Shown here piece after piece: positions 54,463 to 62,528 of a stretch of 64,000 bases of DNA. Position numbers and translations under genes: made by a program. The number at the start of each line of letters is the position of its first letter. The stretch's first letter is position 1. This stretch comes from Pseudolabrys taiwanensis (lineage in GTDB: Bacteria > Pseudomonadota > Alphaproteobacteria > Rhizobiales > Xanthobacteraceae): assembly GCF_003367395.1 (NCBI RefSeq), contig NZ_CP031417.1, positions 5,481,501 to 5,545,500 on the forward strand, written 5' to 3'. The notes below the pieces were generated by a model. That model searched no databases. It was not told the origin of the DNA and saw nothing but the letters and a program-made list of their open reading frames with translations.

Positions 54463-55302
54463 TCACAACATTTCGAGCGGTTGCGCCTTCCTGGGCGGCG
54501 GGAAGGCGCGGTCAAGCAAAGCGAAGTCGTCCTGCGTGAGGATGACGTCGAGCGAGGCGAGATTCTCGTCGACATGCGCGACCGTTCCCGCCTTCGGGAT
54601 GACGACCACATCGTCGTGGCGCATCAGCCACGCCAGCGCCACCTGCGCCGGCGTTGCGCCATGGCGCTCCGCGACGTCGCGCAAGGCCGGACTGCCGAGC
54701 AATCGACCCTGCTCGATAGGCGAATAGGCCATCACCGGGACCTTGTGCTTCCGGCACCACGGCATCAGGTCGAACTCGATGCCGCGCCGACTGAGATTGT
54801 ACAGCACTTGGTTGGCGGCGACGCCATTGCCCTGCGGCGTCTTCCAGATCTCGCCCATGTCGGAGATGTCGAAATTGCTGACGCCCCAGTCGCAGATCTT
54901 GCCGGTCTCGACCAGATGCGCAAACGCTTCGATCGTTTCCTCGAGCGGCACCGAGCCGCGCCAGTGCAGGAGATAAAGATCGATACGGTCGGTCTTGAGC
55001 TTCTTGAGGCTGCGCTCGCAGGCGGTGATCGTGCCTTTGCGAGTGGCGTTCTCCGGCAGCACCTTGCTGACGATGAACAGGTCGTCGCGGCGGCCCCGAA
55101 TGGCCTCGCCAACGATGCTCTCGGCGTCACCGTACATCTCGGCGGTGTCGATCAGCGTGATGCCGCTGTCGAGCCCGTGGCGCAGAGCGGCGAGCTCGTC
55201 CTTGCGCCGGCGCGCGTCTTCGCCCATGCGCCAGGTGCCGAGCCCGAAGGTCGGGATCTTGGCGCCGGAGGGAAGGGTGGTGTGGGGGATGGATGCGGGC
55301 AT
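54463..55302 (-). CDS. Aldo/keto reductase
   Basis: 279 residues forming a TIM barrel that reduces aldehydes or ketones with NADPH. The catalytic set is visible: Asp and Tyr in LIDTAEMYGDAE, Lys in FIVSKVLPEN and His in LYLLHWRGSVP. Cofactor-end motifs are YSPIEQGRLLG and VVIPKAGTVAHVDENL. No signal peptide. It shares strand and short gaps with the DUF1932 dehydrogenase and the VOC genes, suggesting one catabolic cluster. Confidence 0.93.
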   Translation of the reverse strand: MPASIPHTTLPSGAKIPTFGLGTWRMGEDARRRKDELAALRHGLDSGITLIDTAEMYGDAESIVGEAIRGRRDDLFIVSKVLPENATRKGTITACERSLKKLKTDRIDLYLLHWRGSVPLEETIEAFAHLVETGKICDWGVSNFDISDMGEIWKTPQGNGVAANQVLYNLSRRGIEFDLMPWCRKHKVPVMAYSPIEQGRLLGSPALRDVAERHGATPAQVALAWLMRHDDVVVIPKAGTVAHVDENLASLDVILTQDDFALLDRAFPPPRKAQPLEML

Positions 55303-55360
55303 GACCGGATTATACGCAAACCGGGGCTTGCGTATAACCCATCTGCCGGCGCCATCACCC

Positions 55361-55963
55361 TCAGTGCTTGTGCACGCTGTAAAGGCGCGCCTTCGTGGTC
55401 TTCTCGTAATCGAGGCCCTTGGGATAGGTTAGCAGTTCCATCGCCTGCCCCCACGGGGTCTGAAAGTAGATGATCGTCTCGCCGCCGTTCGGCTGGCCCG
55501 AGACGGGCGTGGGGGTGCCCAGAACCTTCACGCCCTGCACCGACTTCAGATACTCGACCGCCTTCGGCAAGTCCTCGACATAGAAGGCGATGTGCATGCC
55601 GCCGACGTCGCTGTTCTTCGGCGGCGTCTTGACCTGGTCCTTGGCGCTGTATTCGAACAGCTCGATATTCTGTGAGGGACCGCAGCGCATCATGGCAAGA
55701 GTCGTGACGGCGCGCGCGTCGACGTCGAGGCTGTCCTTCATCCAGTCGCCCTTCGGATCGCTGAAGGGGCCGGCCGTGTAGACGTGCTCGCAACCCAGTA
55801 CGTCTGTGAAGAAGGCGATGCCTTGCTTGAGATCGGGAACGGTGAGGCCGATATGGTCGACGCCGGCAGCAGTCGGAATGCCGCCGGAGAAGCTGGGTAC
55901 GACACTGGCTGTCAGAAAGGCAATGGCCAAACCGGCTATCAGCCGGAAACGAAGGCGCTTCAT
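55361..55963 (-). CDS. Exported VOC-superfamily (glyoxalase/dioxygenase-like) protein
   Basis: 200 residues from ATG 55963 (ribosome site CGGAG). An unusual feature is a Sec signal (MKRLRFRLIAGLAIAFLTAS), which places this glyoxalase-like fold outside the cytoplasm. GVDHIGLTVPDLKQGIAFF and VGGMHIAFYVEDLPKAVEYL are the two metal-site strands with His, and AMELLTYP ends with the conserved Glu. It may bind or transform an aromatic or hydroxyacid substrate, or be a non-catalytic binder. Confidence 0.82.
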   Translation of the reverse strand: MKRLRFRLIAGLAIAFLTASVVPSFSGGIPTAAGVDHIGLTVPDLKQGIAFFTDVLGCEHVYTAGPFSDPKGDWMKDSLDVDARAVTTLAMMRCGPSQNIELFEYSAKDQVKTPPKNSDVGGMHIAFYVEDLPKAVEYLKSVQGVKVLGTPTPVSGQPNGGETIIYFQTPWGQAMELLTYPKGLDYEKTTKARLYSVHKH

Positions 55964-56079
55964 CGCAGGTCTCCGTTGAGCGAAAGCAACCTCGCCAATT
56001 AGGAGCCCGACTATTTTAAATGTAAAGCGTCTTTGACCGGCACACGCCGCGCGCCGGTGCACGCGGCGTGTGCGCTCGG

Positions 56080-57039
56080 CTATTTATGCGGCACGACCGG
56101 CGTGCCGTGCGTGTGAAACGACTCGATGGTCTTGAGACCCCAGGCCTGGCCCTTCCTGCGCTCGTCCTCGGTCCAGGTGATCGGCTTCCAGTCGGGCGCC
56201 AGGATCAGCCGCGCGCCGGCGTTGGCCACCTCGACGCGGTTGCCGCCCGGCTCGTAGACATAGAGGAAGAACGTCTGCTGCACCGCGTGCTTGTGCGGCC
56301 CGGTCTCGATGAACACGCCGTTCTCCAGGAACACGTCGGCGGCGAGCAGGATCTCCTCGCGCGAATTCATCGCGTAGGTGACGTGATGGAAGCGGCCCTT
56401 GGTGCCGGTGTGATCGCGCGTATAGGCAAAGTCGTAGGTCTTGTTGGTGGCGGTGAGCCAGATGCCCGCTTCGGAGCCGTCGTTCATGACGATGCGCTCG
56501 GTCAGGCGGAAACCGAGATAGTCCTCGAAGAACTTGCGGCAGGCCGAGATGTCGGCGGCAAGGCCGTTGAAATGGTCGAGCCGGCGCACATTGCAGCCGC
56601 GCGCGGGAAAGCGCTGCGCCTGGTTCTTCAACGAGGGCTTGAGCTCCGGCGGCGCCTCGTACCATTCCGTTTCGTAATAGAGCTCGAACACATGGCCGTC
56701 AGGGTCCTTGCAGACGAAGGTCTTGCCGTGGCCGAGATCGCCGTCGGTCCAGCCGACATCGAAGCCGGACCCTTTGAGCGCTGCGGCGCGCCGCTCCAGC
56801 GCCTGCGGCGAGCGCGTGCGGAAGGCGACGTGCTTCATGCCGTTGGTGTCGGACGCGGTGAGCTTGAGCGAGTAGCGCTCGTAGTCGTCATAGGCGCGCA
56901 GATAGACGCTGTCGCCCTTTTCGCCGCTGATGGTCAGCCCCAGGACGTCGACGAAAAAGCGCACGCTCTTGTCGAACACCGGCGTCAGCAGTTCGAGATG
57001 GCCGAGGTGGGCGATATCCATGATGGGTTCGGCTTGCAT
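56080..57039 (-). CDS. Extradiol ring-cleavage dioxygenase, catechol 2,3-dioxygenase type
   Basis: 319 residues with two VOC domains. The first spans about residues 10-130 (HLGHLELLTPVFDKSVRFF). The catalytic second domain starts near RRLDHFNGLAADISACRKFF. Fe(II) ligands fit His in RRLDHFNG or RFHHVTYAM and Glu in GGNRVEVANAG. The start ATG 57039 follows AGAAGAAGGAC; ATG 57021 (MDIAHLGH) is possible. This enzyme opens catecholic rings and gives the surrounding cluster an aromatic-degradation role. A meta-cleavage hydrolase is not seen nearby. Confidence 0.88.
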   Translation of the reverse strand: MQAEPIMDIAHLGHLELLTPVFDKSVRFFVDVLGLTISGEKGDSVYLRAYDDYERYSLKLTASDTNGMKHVAFRTRSPQALERRAAALKGSGFDVGWTDGDLGHGKTFVCKDPDGHVFELYYETEWYEAPPELKPSLKNQAQRFPARGCNVRRLDHFNGLAADISACRKFFEDYLGFRLTERIVMNDGSEAGIWLTATNKTYDFAYTRDHTGTKGRFHHVTYAMNSREEILLAADVFLENGVFIETGPHKHAVQQTFFLYVYEPGGNRVEVANAGARLILAPDWKPITWTEDERRKGQAWGLKTIESFHTHGTPVVPHK

Positions 57040-57068
57040 TGATGTCCTTCTTGCTTCTTGTTGTGCGT

Positions 57069-57740
57069 TCAATTGTGCCGTTCGGCGCGTGCGAAGACCA
57101 GCACGAGATTGTTCGCCGGCAAGGCAATCGTGTCCGCGAGTGTTAGGCCCACCGCGTGGGCGAGGTCCGTCAGCGCGCCCAGGTCGCGCACGCCCCACTC
57201 GGGGTTCTCTGCGCGCAACGAGGCATCGAAGGCGGCGTTGCTCGGCGCGGTATGTCGCCCATCGCGCATGAAGGGCCCGTAAACGAAAAGCCGCCCATCG
57301 GGCGCGAGAAAGCGCGCCGCCCCGGACAGAAGGTTTTCCGAAACGCGCCAGGGCGAGATGTGCAGCACGTTGATGCAGAGCATCGCGGCGAGCGTCCCAC
57401 CGGGCGTCCAGGTCCAGTCCGGATCGGTCAAGTCGAGACGTTGCGGTGCCTGGAGGTTGGCGAGGCCGGCCTGCGCGCGCCAGGCGGCGATGCTCGCGAG
57501 GTGCGAGTCGTAGATGTCGCTCGGCCACCAGCGGAGCTTGGTGCGCGCGGTATAGGTCGCCGCGTGTTGACCCGTGCCACTGCCGATCTCGAGCAGGTCG
57601 CCCGAACGTTCCGCCAGGAAGCCGCCGATCGTGCCCCAGATCGGCGCGGCGTTGCGGTGGAAAGCCGGCGCGTCCAGCCGGCCGTCGGGCGTTGGCTCCG
57701 GCGTCCCCGATTTCCCGAATTCAACGACGAATTTCGACAT
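57069..57740 (-). CDS. DUF938 SAM-dependent methyltransferase
   Basis: 223 residues from ATG 57740 (MSKFVVEFGKSG); GTG 57755 is the alternative. The SAM-binding motif is LLEIGSGTGQHAATYTA, and AMLCINVLHISPW lies at the usual motif IV position. DUF938 proteins are widespread and mostly uncharacterised. It ends 29 bp before the dioxygenase start on the same strand and is divergent from the molybdopterin oxidoreductase gene. Confidence 0.87.
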   Translation of the reverse strand: MSKFVVEFGKSGTPEPTPDGRLDAPAFHRNAAPIWGTIGGFLAERSGDLLEIGSGTGQHAATYTARTKLRWWPSDIYDSHLASIAAWRAQAGLANLQAPQRLDLTDPDWTWTPGGTLAAMLCINVLHISPWRVSENLLSGAARFLAPDGRLFVYGPFMRDGRHTAPSNAAFDASLRAENPEWGVRDLGALTDLAHAVGLTLADTIALPANNLVLVFARAERHN

Positions 57741-57827
57741 GGTTGCGCGCGTCACGATACTCGTTCCTTCTTATCATATTGTCTTTGCCACAAAGCCGGG
57801 CAACAGTGATCGCGGCCGGACCTTTGG

Positions 57828-58454
57828 ATGACGACCATGACCGAACCTCCCATTTCGCGCGGCTTTCGCGGCCGCGGGCGCGGCGATCAAAGTGCGCGCG
57901 TGCCGCCGGGCCAACATCTGGTGACGGACTTTCCGGTGCTTTCGGCGGGGCCGACGCCGGAACCAGATCTCTCCGGCTGGCGGTTCACGCTGGAGGATGG
58001 CGACACCCCGCTTGGCGCGTGGAGCTGGGCCGAGTTCAATGCGTTGCCGCAGACGGACGTGGTGGTTGATATCCACTGCGTCACGACCTGGTCCAAACTC
58101 GACACCGAATGGCGCGGAGTCTCTTTTGACACACTGCTCGAAGCGGCGGGGCTGAGCGAGCCGCCGGGCCCATTCACGCTGATCCACTGCGACGGCGGCT
58201 ACACGACCAACGTGCCGTCCGAGGATCTGGTCGACGGCAAGGCGATGGTCGCGACCCTGTATGACGGCGAGGCCTTGCATCCCGAGCACGGCGGGCCGGC
58301 GCGGCTCCTGGTGCCGCACCTCTATTTCTGGAAGAGCGCCAAGTGGGTTCGCCGCATCCAGTTCCTTGACGAGGAGCAGCCGGGGTTCTGGGAAGAGAAC
58401 GGCTACCACATCTACGGCGATCCGTGGCGCGAGCAGCGTTATGACGGCGACTGA
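57828..58454 (+). CDS. Molybdopterin-dependent oxidoreductase, sulfite-oxidase fold (YuiH/MsrP-like)
   Basis: 208 residues, the size of the small sulfite-oxidase-fold proteins. VDIHCVTTWSKLDTEWRGV contains the single conserved Cys that ligates molybdenum, and LIHCDGGYTTNVPSEDL, LVPHLYFWKSAKWVRRIQF follow as in the family. No signal peptide, so probably cytoplasmic, unlike MsrP. Its stop overlaps the start of a flavin reductase by 14 bp, which is therefore its likely electron partner. Confidence 0.88.
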   Translation: MTTMTEPPISRGFRGRGRGDQSARVPPGQHLVTDFPVLSAGPTPEPDLSGWRFTLEDGDTPLGAWSWAEFNALPQTDVVVDIHCVTTWSKLDTEWRGVSFDTLLEAAGLSEPPGPFTLIHCDGGYTTNVPSEDLVDGKAMVATLYDGEALHPEHGGPARLLVPHLYFWKSAKWVRRIQFLDEEQPGFWEENGYHIYGDPWREQRYDGD

Positions 58455-59196
58455 CGCGCCGGCCCCGGCGCGGCTGCGCTGGATGACGGCAACGGCGCGC
58501 GACATTATCGACGAGACGCCGCGCGTGCGTACGCTTGTGCTCGACGTGCCGGAGTGGCCTGGCCACAAAGCCGGACAACACGTCGATGTGCGGTTGACGG
58601 CGGATGACGGCTACCAGGCCCAACGTAGCTATTCGATTGCCTCCGCTCCAGGTGCCGCGTTGGCGTTGACCGTCGAGCGGCTGGAGGATGGCGAAGTGTC
58701 GTTCTATCTCGCCGGCGACCTGCGCGTCGGCGACCGGTTCGAGTTGCGCGGACCGATCGGCGGCTACTTTGTGTGGACGGCGGCGCTCGAGGGGCCCTTG
58801 TTTCTGGTCGCCGGCGGATCCGGCGTGGTGCCGTTGATGGCGATGTTGCGCGCCCGCGCCGACGCCGCCGTGAGGACCCCGGCCGTGCTGCTTTATTCAT
58901 CGCGCAGCGAGGCGGACATCATCTATCGCGCAGAACTCGAGCGGCTCGCTGCGGAGGACGCTGCGCTGAAGGTCGTTCATACGCTCACGCGCGCGCAGCC
59001 GTCAGGATGGAACGGGTTTTCCCGCCGTGTCGATCGCGCCATGCTTGAGGAGGTAGGGTTCGCGCCGGACACGCGGCCGCGTATTTTCGTGTGCGGGCCG
59101 ACGCCGATGGTCGAAGCGGCGGCATCGAGCCTCCGGGCGTTGGGTCATGCCGCCAATCTGATCAAGACCGAGCGGTTTGGTCCGTCTGGCCGTTAG
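58441..59196 (+). CDS. FAD/NAD-dependent oxidoreductase (ferredoxin-reductase type), partner of the molybdoenzyme
   Basis: 251 residues from ATG 58441, inside the end of the preceding gene. The FAD motif is QRSYSIASAPG, the domain joint GPIGGYFVW, and the NAD(P) motif FLVAGGSGVVPLMAMLRAR; the C-terminal FVCGPTPMVEAAASSLR closes the fold. No [2Fe-2S] domain is fused. This gene pair (sulfite-oxidase fold plus reductase) is common in actinobacteria and proteobacteria; substrate unknown. Confidence 0.88.
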   Translation: MTATDAPAPARLRWMTATARDIIDETPRVRTLVLDVPEWPGHKAGQHVDVRLTADDGYQAQRSYSIASAPGAALALTVERLEDGEVSFYLAGDLRVGDRFELRGPIGGYFVWTAALEGPLFLVAGGSGVVPLMAMLRARADAAVRTPAVLLYSSRSEADIIYRAELERLAAEDAALKVVHTLTRAQPSGWNGFSRRVDRAMLEEVGFAPDTRPRIFVCGPTPMVEAAASSLRALGHAANLIKTERFGPSGR

Positions 59197-59295
59197 GCTT
59201 CCGCCGGGTCGCTAAAGTATGACCACCGGCACATGGCCCACCGCGCGGTATTGGCGTAGGCTGCCTCCGGCCATTTCTCGGGGGGAGCTTGTGCC

Positions 59296-59802
59296 ATGGT
59301 CCTCGGTCTATCGATCCAGAACTTCACCTTGCTGCATGTCGTCATCAGTTTGATTGCCATTGCAGCCGGCTTCGTCGTGCTGTTCGCGATGCTGCGAGCC
59401 AATGCGAGTCCCGGCTGGACGGCGGTGTTCCTGATCACGACGGTGCTCACCACGGTGACCGGCTTTCTGTTTCCGATCACCGCCTTCACGCCGGCCTTGG
59501 GCGTCGGCATTTTGTCGTCGCTGATCCTGATCGTCGCGCTCTTTGCGCTTTACGGACGGAAGCTCGCCGGCGCCTGGCGATGGATCTATGTCGTGACGGC
59601 CTTGTTCGCGTTCTATCTCAACGTATTCGTGCTGGTGGTGCAGGCGTTCCAGAAGATCGGTGCGCTCAATGCGCTGGCGCCAAACGGATCGGAGCCGCCC
59701 TTTCTTATTGCCCAGGCCGTCGTCTTGGGAGCTTTCGTCGTTCTCGGCGCGCTCGCTGTGATGCGGTTCCGCCCGTTGCTGGGGCGGGTCGCGCTGACCT
59801 AA
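59296..59802 (+). CDS. Hypothetical multi-pass membrane protein
   Basis: 168 residues, mostly hydrophobic, with five predicted helices (for example LLHVVISLIAIAAGFVVLF, FLITTVLTTVTGFLFPITAF and LIAQAVVLGAFVVLGALAVM). No charged motif or family is recognised. It lies 99 bp after the oxidoreductase pair on the same strand and before the convergent pilin genes. Confidence 0.75.
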   Translation: MVLGLSIQNFTLLHVVISLIAIAAGFVVLFAMLRANASPGWTAVFLITTVLTTVTGFLFPITAFTPALGVGILSSLILIVALFALYGRKLAGAWRWIYVVTALFAFYLNVFVLVVQAFQKIGALNALAPNGSEPPFLIAQAVVLGAFVVLGALAVMRFRPLLGRVALT

Positions 59803-59821
59803 CGGCGCCTGAAACGAAAGA

Positions 59822-59841
59822 AGCCGCCGTTGCCGGCGGCT
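59822..59841 (-). terminator. Terminator hairpin after pilin gene 1
   Basis: AGCCGCCG, loop TTGC, CGGCGGCT; on the minus strand followed by the T-rich CTTTCGTTTC. The same hairpin follows all three pilin genes. It lies 28 bp beyond the stop at 59870. Confidence 0.75.
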
Positions 59842-59869
59842 CCTTGCATCGAGCTTGAGGCAAGAAGGT

Positions 59870-60031
59870 TTACTTCAGGCCATCCGAGACGGCGGTGAAC
59901 TTGGTCGTGAGATTGGTACCGACCGTCTGCACGATCGAGATGATCGCGACCGCGATGCCGGCGGCGATGAGGCCGTATTCGATGGCCGTGGCGCCGGATT
60001 CATTCTTCAGAAACGCAACAAGTTTGGACAT
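59870..60031 (-). CDS. Flp/Fap-type pilin component (paralog 1)
   Basis: 53 residues: MSKLVAFLKNESGATAIEYG, then a hydrophobic helix, ending FTAVSDGLK. The GATAIEYGLIAAGI segment is the class III/Flp pilin prepilin-peptidase site and helix: cleavage follows Gly, with Glu at +5. The short leader and small size are typical. Such pilins are assembled by Tad/Cpa machinery, which is not in this window. It differs from paralog 2 at very few residues. Confidence 0.92.
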   Translation of the reverse strand: MSKLVAFLKNESGATAIEYGLIAAGIAVAIISIVQTVGTNLTTKFTAVSDGLK

Positions 60032-60195
60032 TTGAAGCACGCTCCCTTTGTGCACGCGGGAACATGCTAGGAGCCGGGGGGTTAATAAATACCTGCGATC
60101 CCCAACTTAAAGACCGTTAAGGCGCGGTAAAGAAGTGGCCGCGAACCGCGAATAATTTCGAAGAAGGTTGGAAGCGTCGGGGGCGACCCACCGCC

Positions 60196-60226
60196 AAAAA
60201 AAGAAGCCGCCGTTGCCGGCGGCTTC
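60196..60226 (-). terminator. Terminator hairpin after pilin gene 2
   Basis: GAAGCCGCCG, loop TTGC, CGGCGGCTTC, followed on the minus strand by TTTTTTT (60196-60202). It lies 26 bp beyond the stop at 60252. Confidence 0.9.
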
Positions 60227-60251
60227 TGCTTCGAGCTTGACGCAGGAAGGC

Positions 60252-60413
60252 TTACTTCAGGCCATCCGAGACGGCGGTGAACTTGGTCGTGAGGTTGGTA
60301 CCGACGGTCTGCACGATCGCGATGATCGCGACCGCGATGCCGGCGGCGATGAGGCCGTACTCGATGGCCGTAGCACCGGACTCATTCTTCAAAAACGCAA
60401 CGATTTTGGACAT
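60252..60413 (-). CDS. Flp/Fap-type pilin component (paralog 2)
   Basis: 53 residues beginning MSKIVAFLKNESGATAIEYG and ending FTAVSDGLK. It differs from paralog 1 only by Ile for Leu near the start and IIAIVQ for IISIVQ in the helix. The ORF lies inside a larger opposite-strand frame but is clearly the real gene by its conserved prepilin site. It lies 220 bp upstream of paralog 1 and has its own terminator, so the three pilins are separate transcripts. Confidence 0.92.
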   Translation of the reverse strand: MSKIVAFLKNESGATAIEYGLIAAGIAVAIIAIVQTVGTNLTTKFTAVSDGLK

Positions 60414-60585
60414 TTAGATGCACGCTCCCTGTACTTGTGCGTGCGGACCGTAGGGTCCCGGCCGTTAAAGATTGCCTATGGGAACCTGTAAAATCGCATT
60501 AAGAGAAGATGAAGACGATCGTCGAATTTGGATGCACCGAGGTTACTCATTGGCAAGCATGTGCGCCTCGGCGCTGACGGCAGCC

Positions 60586-60618
60586 AAAAAAGAAGAAGCC
60601 GCCGTTGCCGGCGGCTTC
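60586..60618 (-). terminator. Terminator hairpin after pilin gene 3
   Basis: GAAGCCGCCG, loop TTGC, CGGCGGCTTC, with a T-run (TTTTTT) next to it on the minus strand. It lies 28 bp beyond the stop at 60646. Confidence 0.9.
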
Positions 60619-60645
60619 TTGCTTACAGCGAAACGAAGTTCTGAA

Positions 60646-60807
60646 TTACTTCAGGCCGTTCGAAACAGCCGTGAACTTCGTCGTCAGGTTCGTGCCGATG
60701 GTCTGAACGATGGCGATGATCGCCACCGAGATGCCTGCGGCAATGAGACCGTACTCGATCGCAGTCGCACCCGACTCGTTCTTGAGAAACGCAACAATCT
60801 TGGACAT
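60646..60807 (-). CDS. Flp/Fap-type pilin component (paralog 3)
   Basis: 53 residues beginning MSKIVAFLKNESGATAIEYG, with AAGISVAIIAIVQTIGTNLT in the helix and ending FTAVSNGLK. A purine-rich site (CCTCCTGGAG read on the minus strand) precedes the ATG at 60807. It is the most diverged of the three at the DNA level, and is preceded by the longest gene-free stretch of the window. Confidence 0.92.
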   Translation of the reverse strand: MSKIVAFLKNESGATAIEYGLIAAGISVAIIAIVQTIGTNLTTKFTAVSNGLK

Positions 60808-61290
60808 GTCTTGGCTCCAGGAGGTTCGATGCGCGCAACATGGCGCCGCGGCGTTAAAAATGCCCTTCGCAATTGGTCAAGGTTTTGTTGCAGGACATAG
60901 GATTTGCCTAACTTTTGCGGCTCCGGCATGGCGTGCCGTTGCGGTACGCGTCCGCGCCGATGTGCGAGACAGCGGCGGGAAACGTCGAATTTAACTGCAC
61001 TTTTTATACATTTTGCGGTTGGGAATACCGGCCTTCGCGTGCGTGAAAAGGCCTCGCTGCCGTTAACCGCGCATTATCGACGTTCGGCGATTGCCTATCG
61101 TGCCGGTGCGGCGAACCGTCACCGCGCGCGTAGCCGACGTCTGCGTCCGAGGTGTCGTCGTTCGCATGCAGTTGCAGCGATCATACGGGGTTACCATCGG
61201 GCCTGTGTTTATGATTTGACGTTGTCCGCGTATTAATTGTTAACGGCGTTTCCGGTTTCCAATGCGGGCGGCTGCGACTATCTGTCGTAC
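60808..61290. other. Gene-free region upstream of pilin 3 and the glycosyltransferase
   Basis: 483 bp between divergent genes. No credible ORF: the one open frame (60904-61236) has poor, Arg-rich composition without homologous features. It is less GC-rich in places (for example TTTTTATACATTTTG near 61000). It presumably holds the promoters for pilin 3 and the glycosyltransferase; no operator was recognised. Confidence 0.6.
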
Positions 61291-62436
61291 ATGCGTGCAC
61301 TCAATATCATTCACGTTCTTCGCGCCCCGCTGGGCGGGTTGTTTCGTCACGTTGTCGATCTGGTGAGCGGACAGATCGCGCGCGGCCATAATGTGGGCAT
61401 CGTCGTCGACAGCCTCACCGGCAACGAACGCGCTCGCGAAACCTTGGGGCGACTGGCTCCCGCGCTTAAGTTCGGGATCACGCAGATACCAATGCCGCGG
61501 CAGTTGAGTCCCCGCGACCTCAGTGCCGTTGTGCACGTGAGCAAGCGCCTTTGGGAGTCGCACGCGGATGTCGTGCACGGCCACGGCGCCAAGGGCGGTG
61601 CCTATGCGCGGCTGGCTTTTGCGGGCCGGCCGATCGTCCGAGCCTATACGCCGCACGGCGGCAGCCTGCTGCTCGATCACGCGACGCTGAACGGTAAGGC
61701 CTATCTCCTGCTCGAGAAGCTGCTGATGCCGCGCGGCGACGCGTATCTGTTCGAGAGCGCCTACAGCGCGGATGTGTTTCGTGCCAAGGTCGGTGAGCCG
61801 CGCGGGCTCATGCGCGTCATCCACAACGGCGTCAGCCAGGCGGAGTTCGCGCCGGTGCCGCTCGCGCCGGATGCGTCCGATATTGTCTTCGTCGGTGAAT
61901 ACCGGCACGTGAAGGGTATCGACACGTTAATCGATGCGATCGCCACGCTGCGCGGCGAGGGGCGTCCGCTCACGGCGACCTTGGTCGGCAGCGGCCCGGA
62001 GCGGGATAGTCTTCAGGAGCAGGTGGCGCGGCTTGGTCTCGGCGAGGCCGTGCGCTTGGCTCCGGCAATGCCGATGCGCCGGGCGCTCGCGCTCGGCAAA
62101 TTGGTGGTGCTGCCGTCGCGGGCGGAGTCGCTGCCTTATGTGGTGCTGGAGACCGCGGCGGCCGAACGGCCGATGATCACGACGCGCGTCGGCGGTATCC
62201 CGGAGATCTACGGCCCGCTGTCGGATGCGCTCATACCGCCCGGCGACGTTAAGGCGCTCGCCGATGCCGTGAAGATCAGTCAGGACGAGCCGGCCGTCAT
62301 GGCCGAGCGTTCTCGGAAGCTGCGCGCGCGCATTGCCGCGTCGTTTTCGGTCGAGACGATGGTGGACGGCGTTCTGTCCTGCTACGAGCGCGCGCTGGAT
62401 ATTGCTCCTGCCGTGGGTCAAGCCCTCGGCGCGTAG
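61291..62436 (+). CDS. Glycosyltransferase family 4-type (GT-B fold)
   Basis: 381 residues from ATG 61291 (MRALNIIHVLRAPLGGLFRH); the frame runs further upstream to a TTG. The N-terminal domain starts with the HVLRAPLGGLFRHVVDL acceptor loop, and the C-terminal domain has IVFVGEYRHVKGIDTLIDAI, VGSGPERDSLQEQV and the nucleotide-sugar site LPSRAESLPYVVLETAAAER with the E-x7-E-like pattern. Likely adds a sugar to an exopolysaccharide, lipid or protein; nearby genes do not tell which. Confidence 0.88.
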   Translation: MRALNIIHVLRAPLGGLFRHVVDLVSGQIARGHNVGIVVDSLTGNERARETLGRLAPALKFGITQIPMPRQLSPRDLSAVVHVSKRLWESHADVVHGHGAKGGAYARLAFAGRPIVRAYTPHGGSLLLDHATLNGKAYLLLEKLLMPRGDAYLFESAYSADVFRAKVGEPRGLMRVIHNGVSQAEFAPVPLAPDASDIVFVGEYRHVKGIDTLIDAIATLRGEGRPLTATLVGSGPERDSLQEQVARLGLGEAVRLAPAMPMRRALALGKLVVLPSRAESLPYVVLETAAAERPMITTRVGGIPEIYGPLSDALIPPGDVKALADAVKISQDEPAVMAERSRKLRARIAASFSVETMVDGVLSCYERALDIAPAVGQALGA

Positions 62437-62464
62437 AAGACCTGCGCTTTTCGCACGCTTTGGC

Positions 62465-62478
62465 TTGACCCAGATCAA
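62465..62478 (+). promoter_or_regulatory. FixK/FNR-type box upstream of the DUF6455 gene
   Basis: TTGAC-CCAG-ATCAA matches the FNR/FixK consensus TTGAT-N4-ATCAA at nine of ten defined bases. It ends 50 bp before the start codon, a position suited to activation. It implies control by low oxygen or nitric oxide. Confidence 0.75.
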
Positions 62479-62528
62479 GGTCGAATCGGCGGCTGTCGGC
62501 GACCCTGCGTTCCAAAGGATGGAGCGCC

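Noticed and set aside
60904..61236. 110-residue plus-strand open frame in the gap before the glycosyltransferase
   Set aside because: Arg-rich, no ribosome site, no hydrophobic or conserved pattern, and an atypical codon pattern; treated as non-coding.
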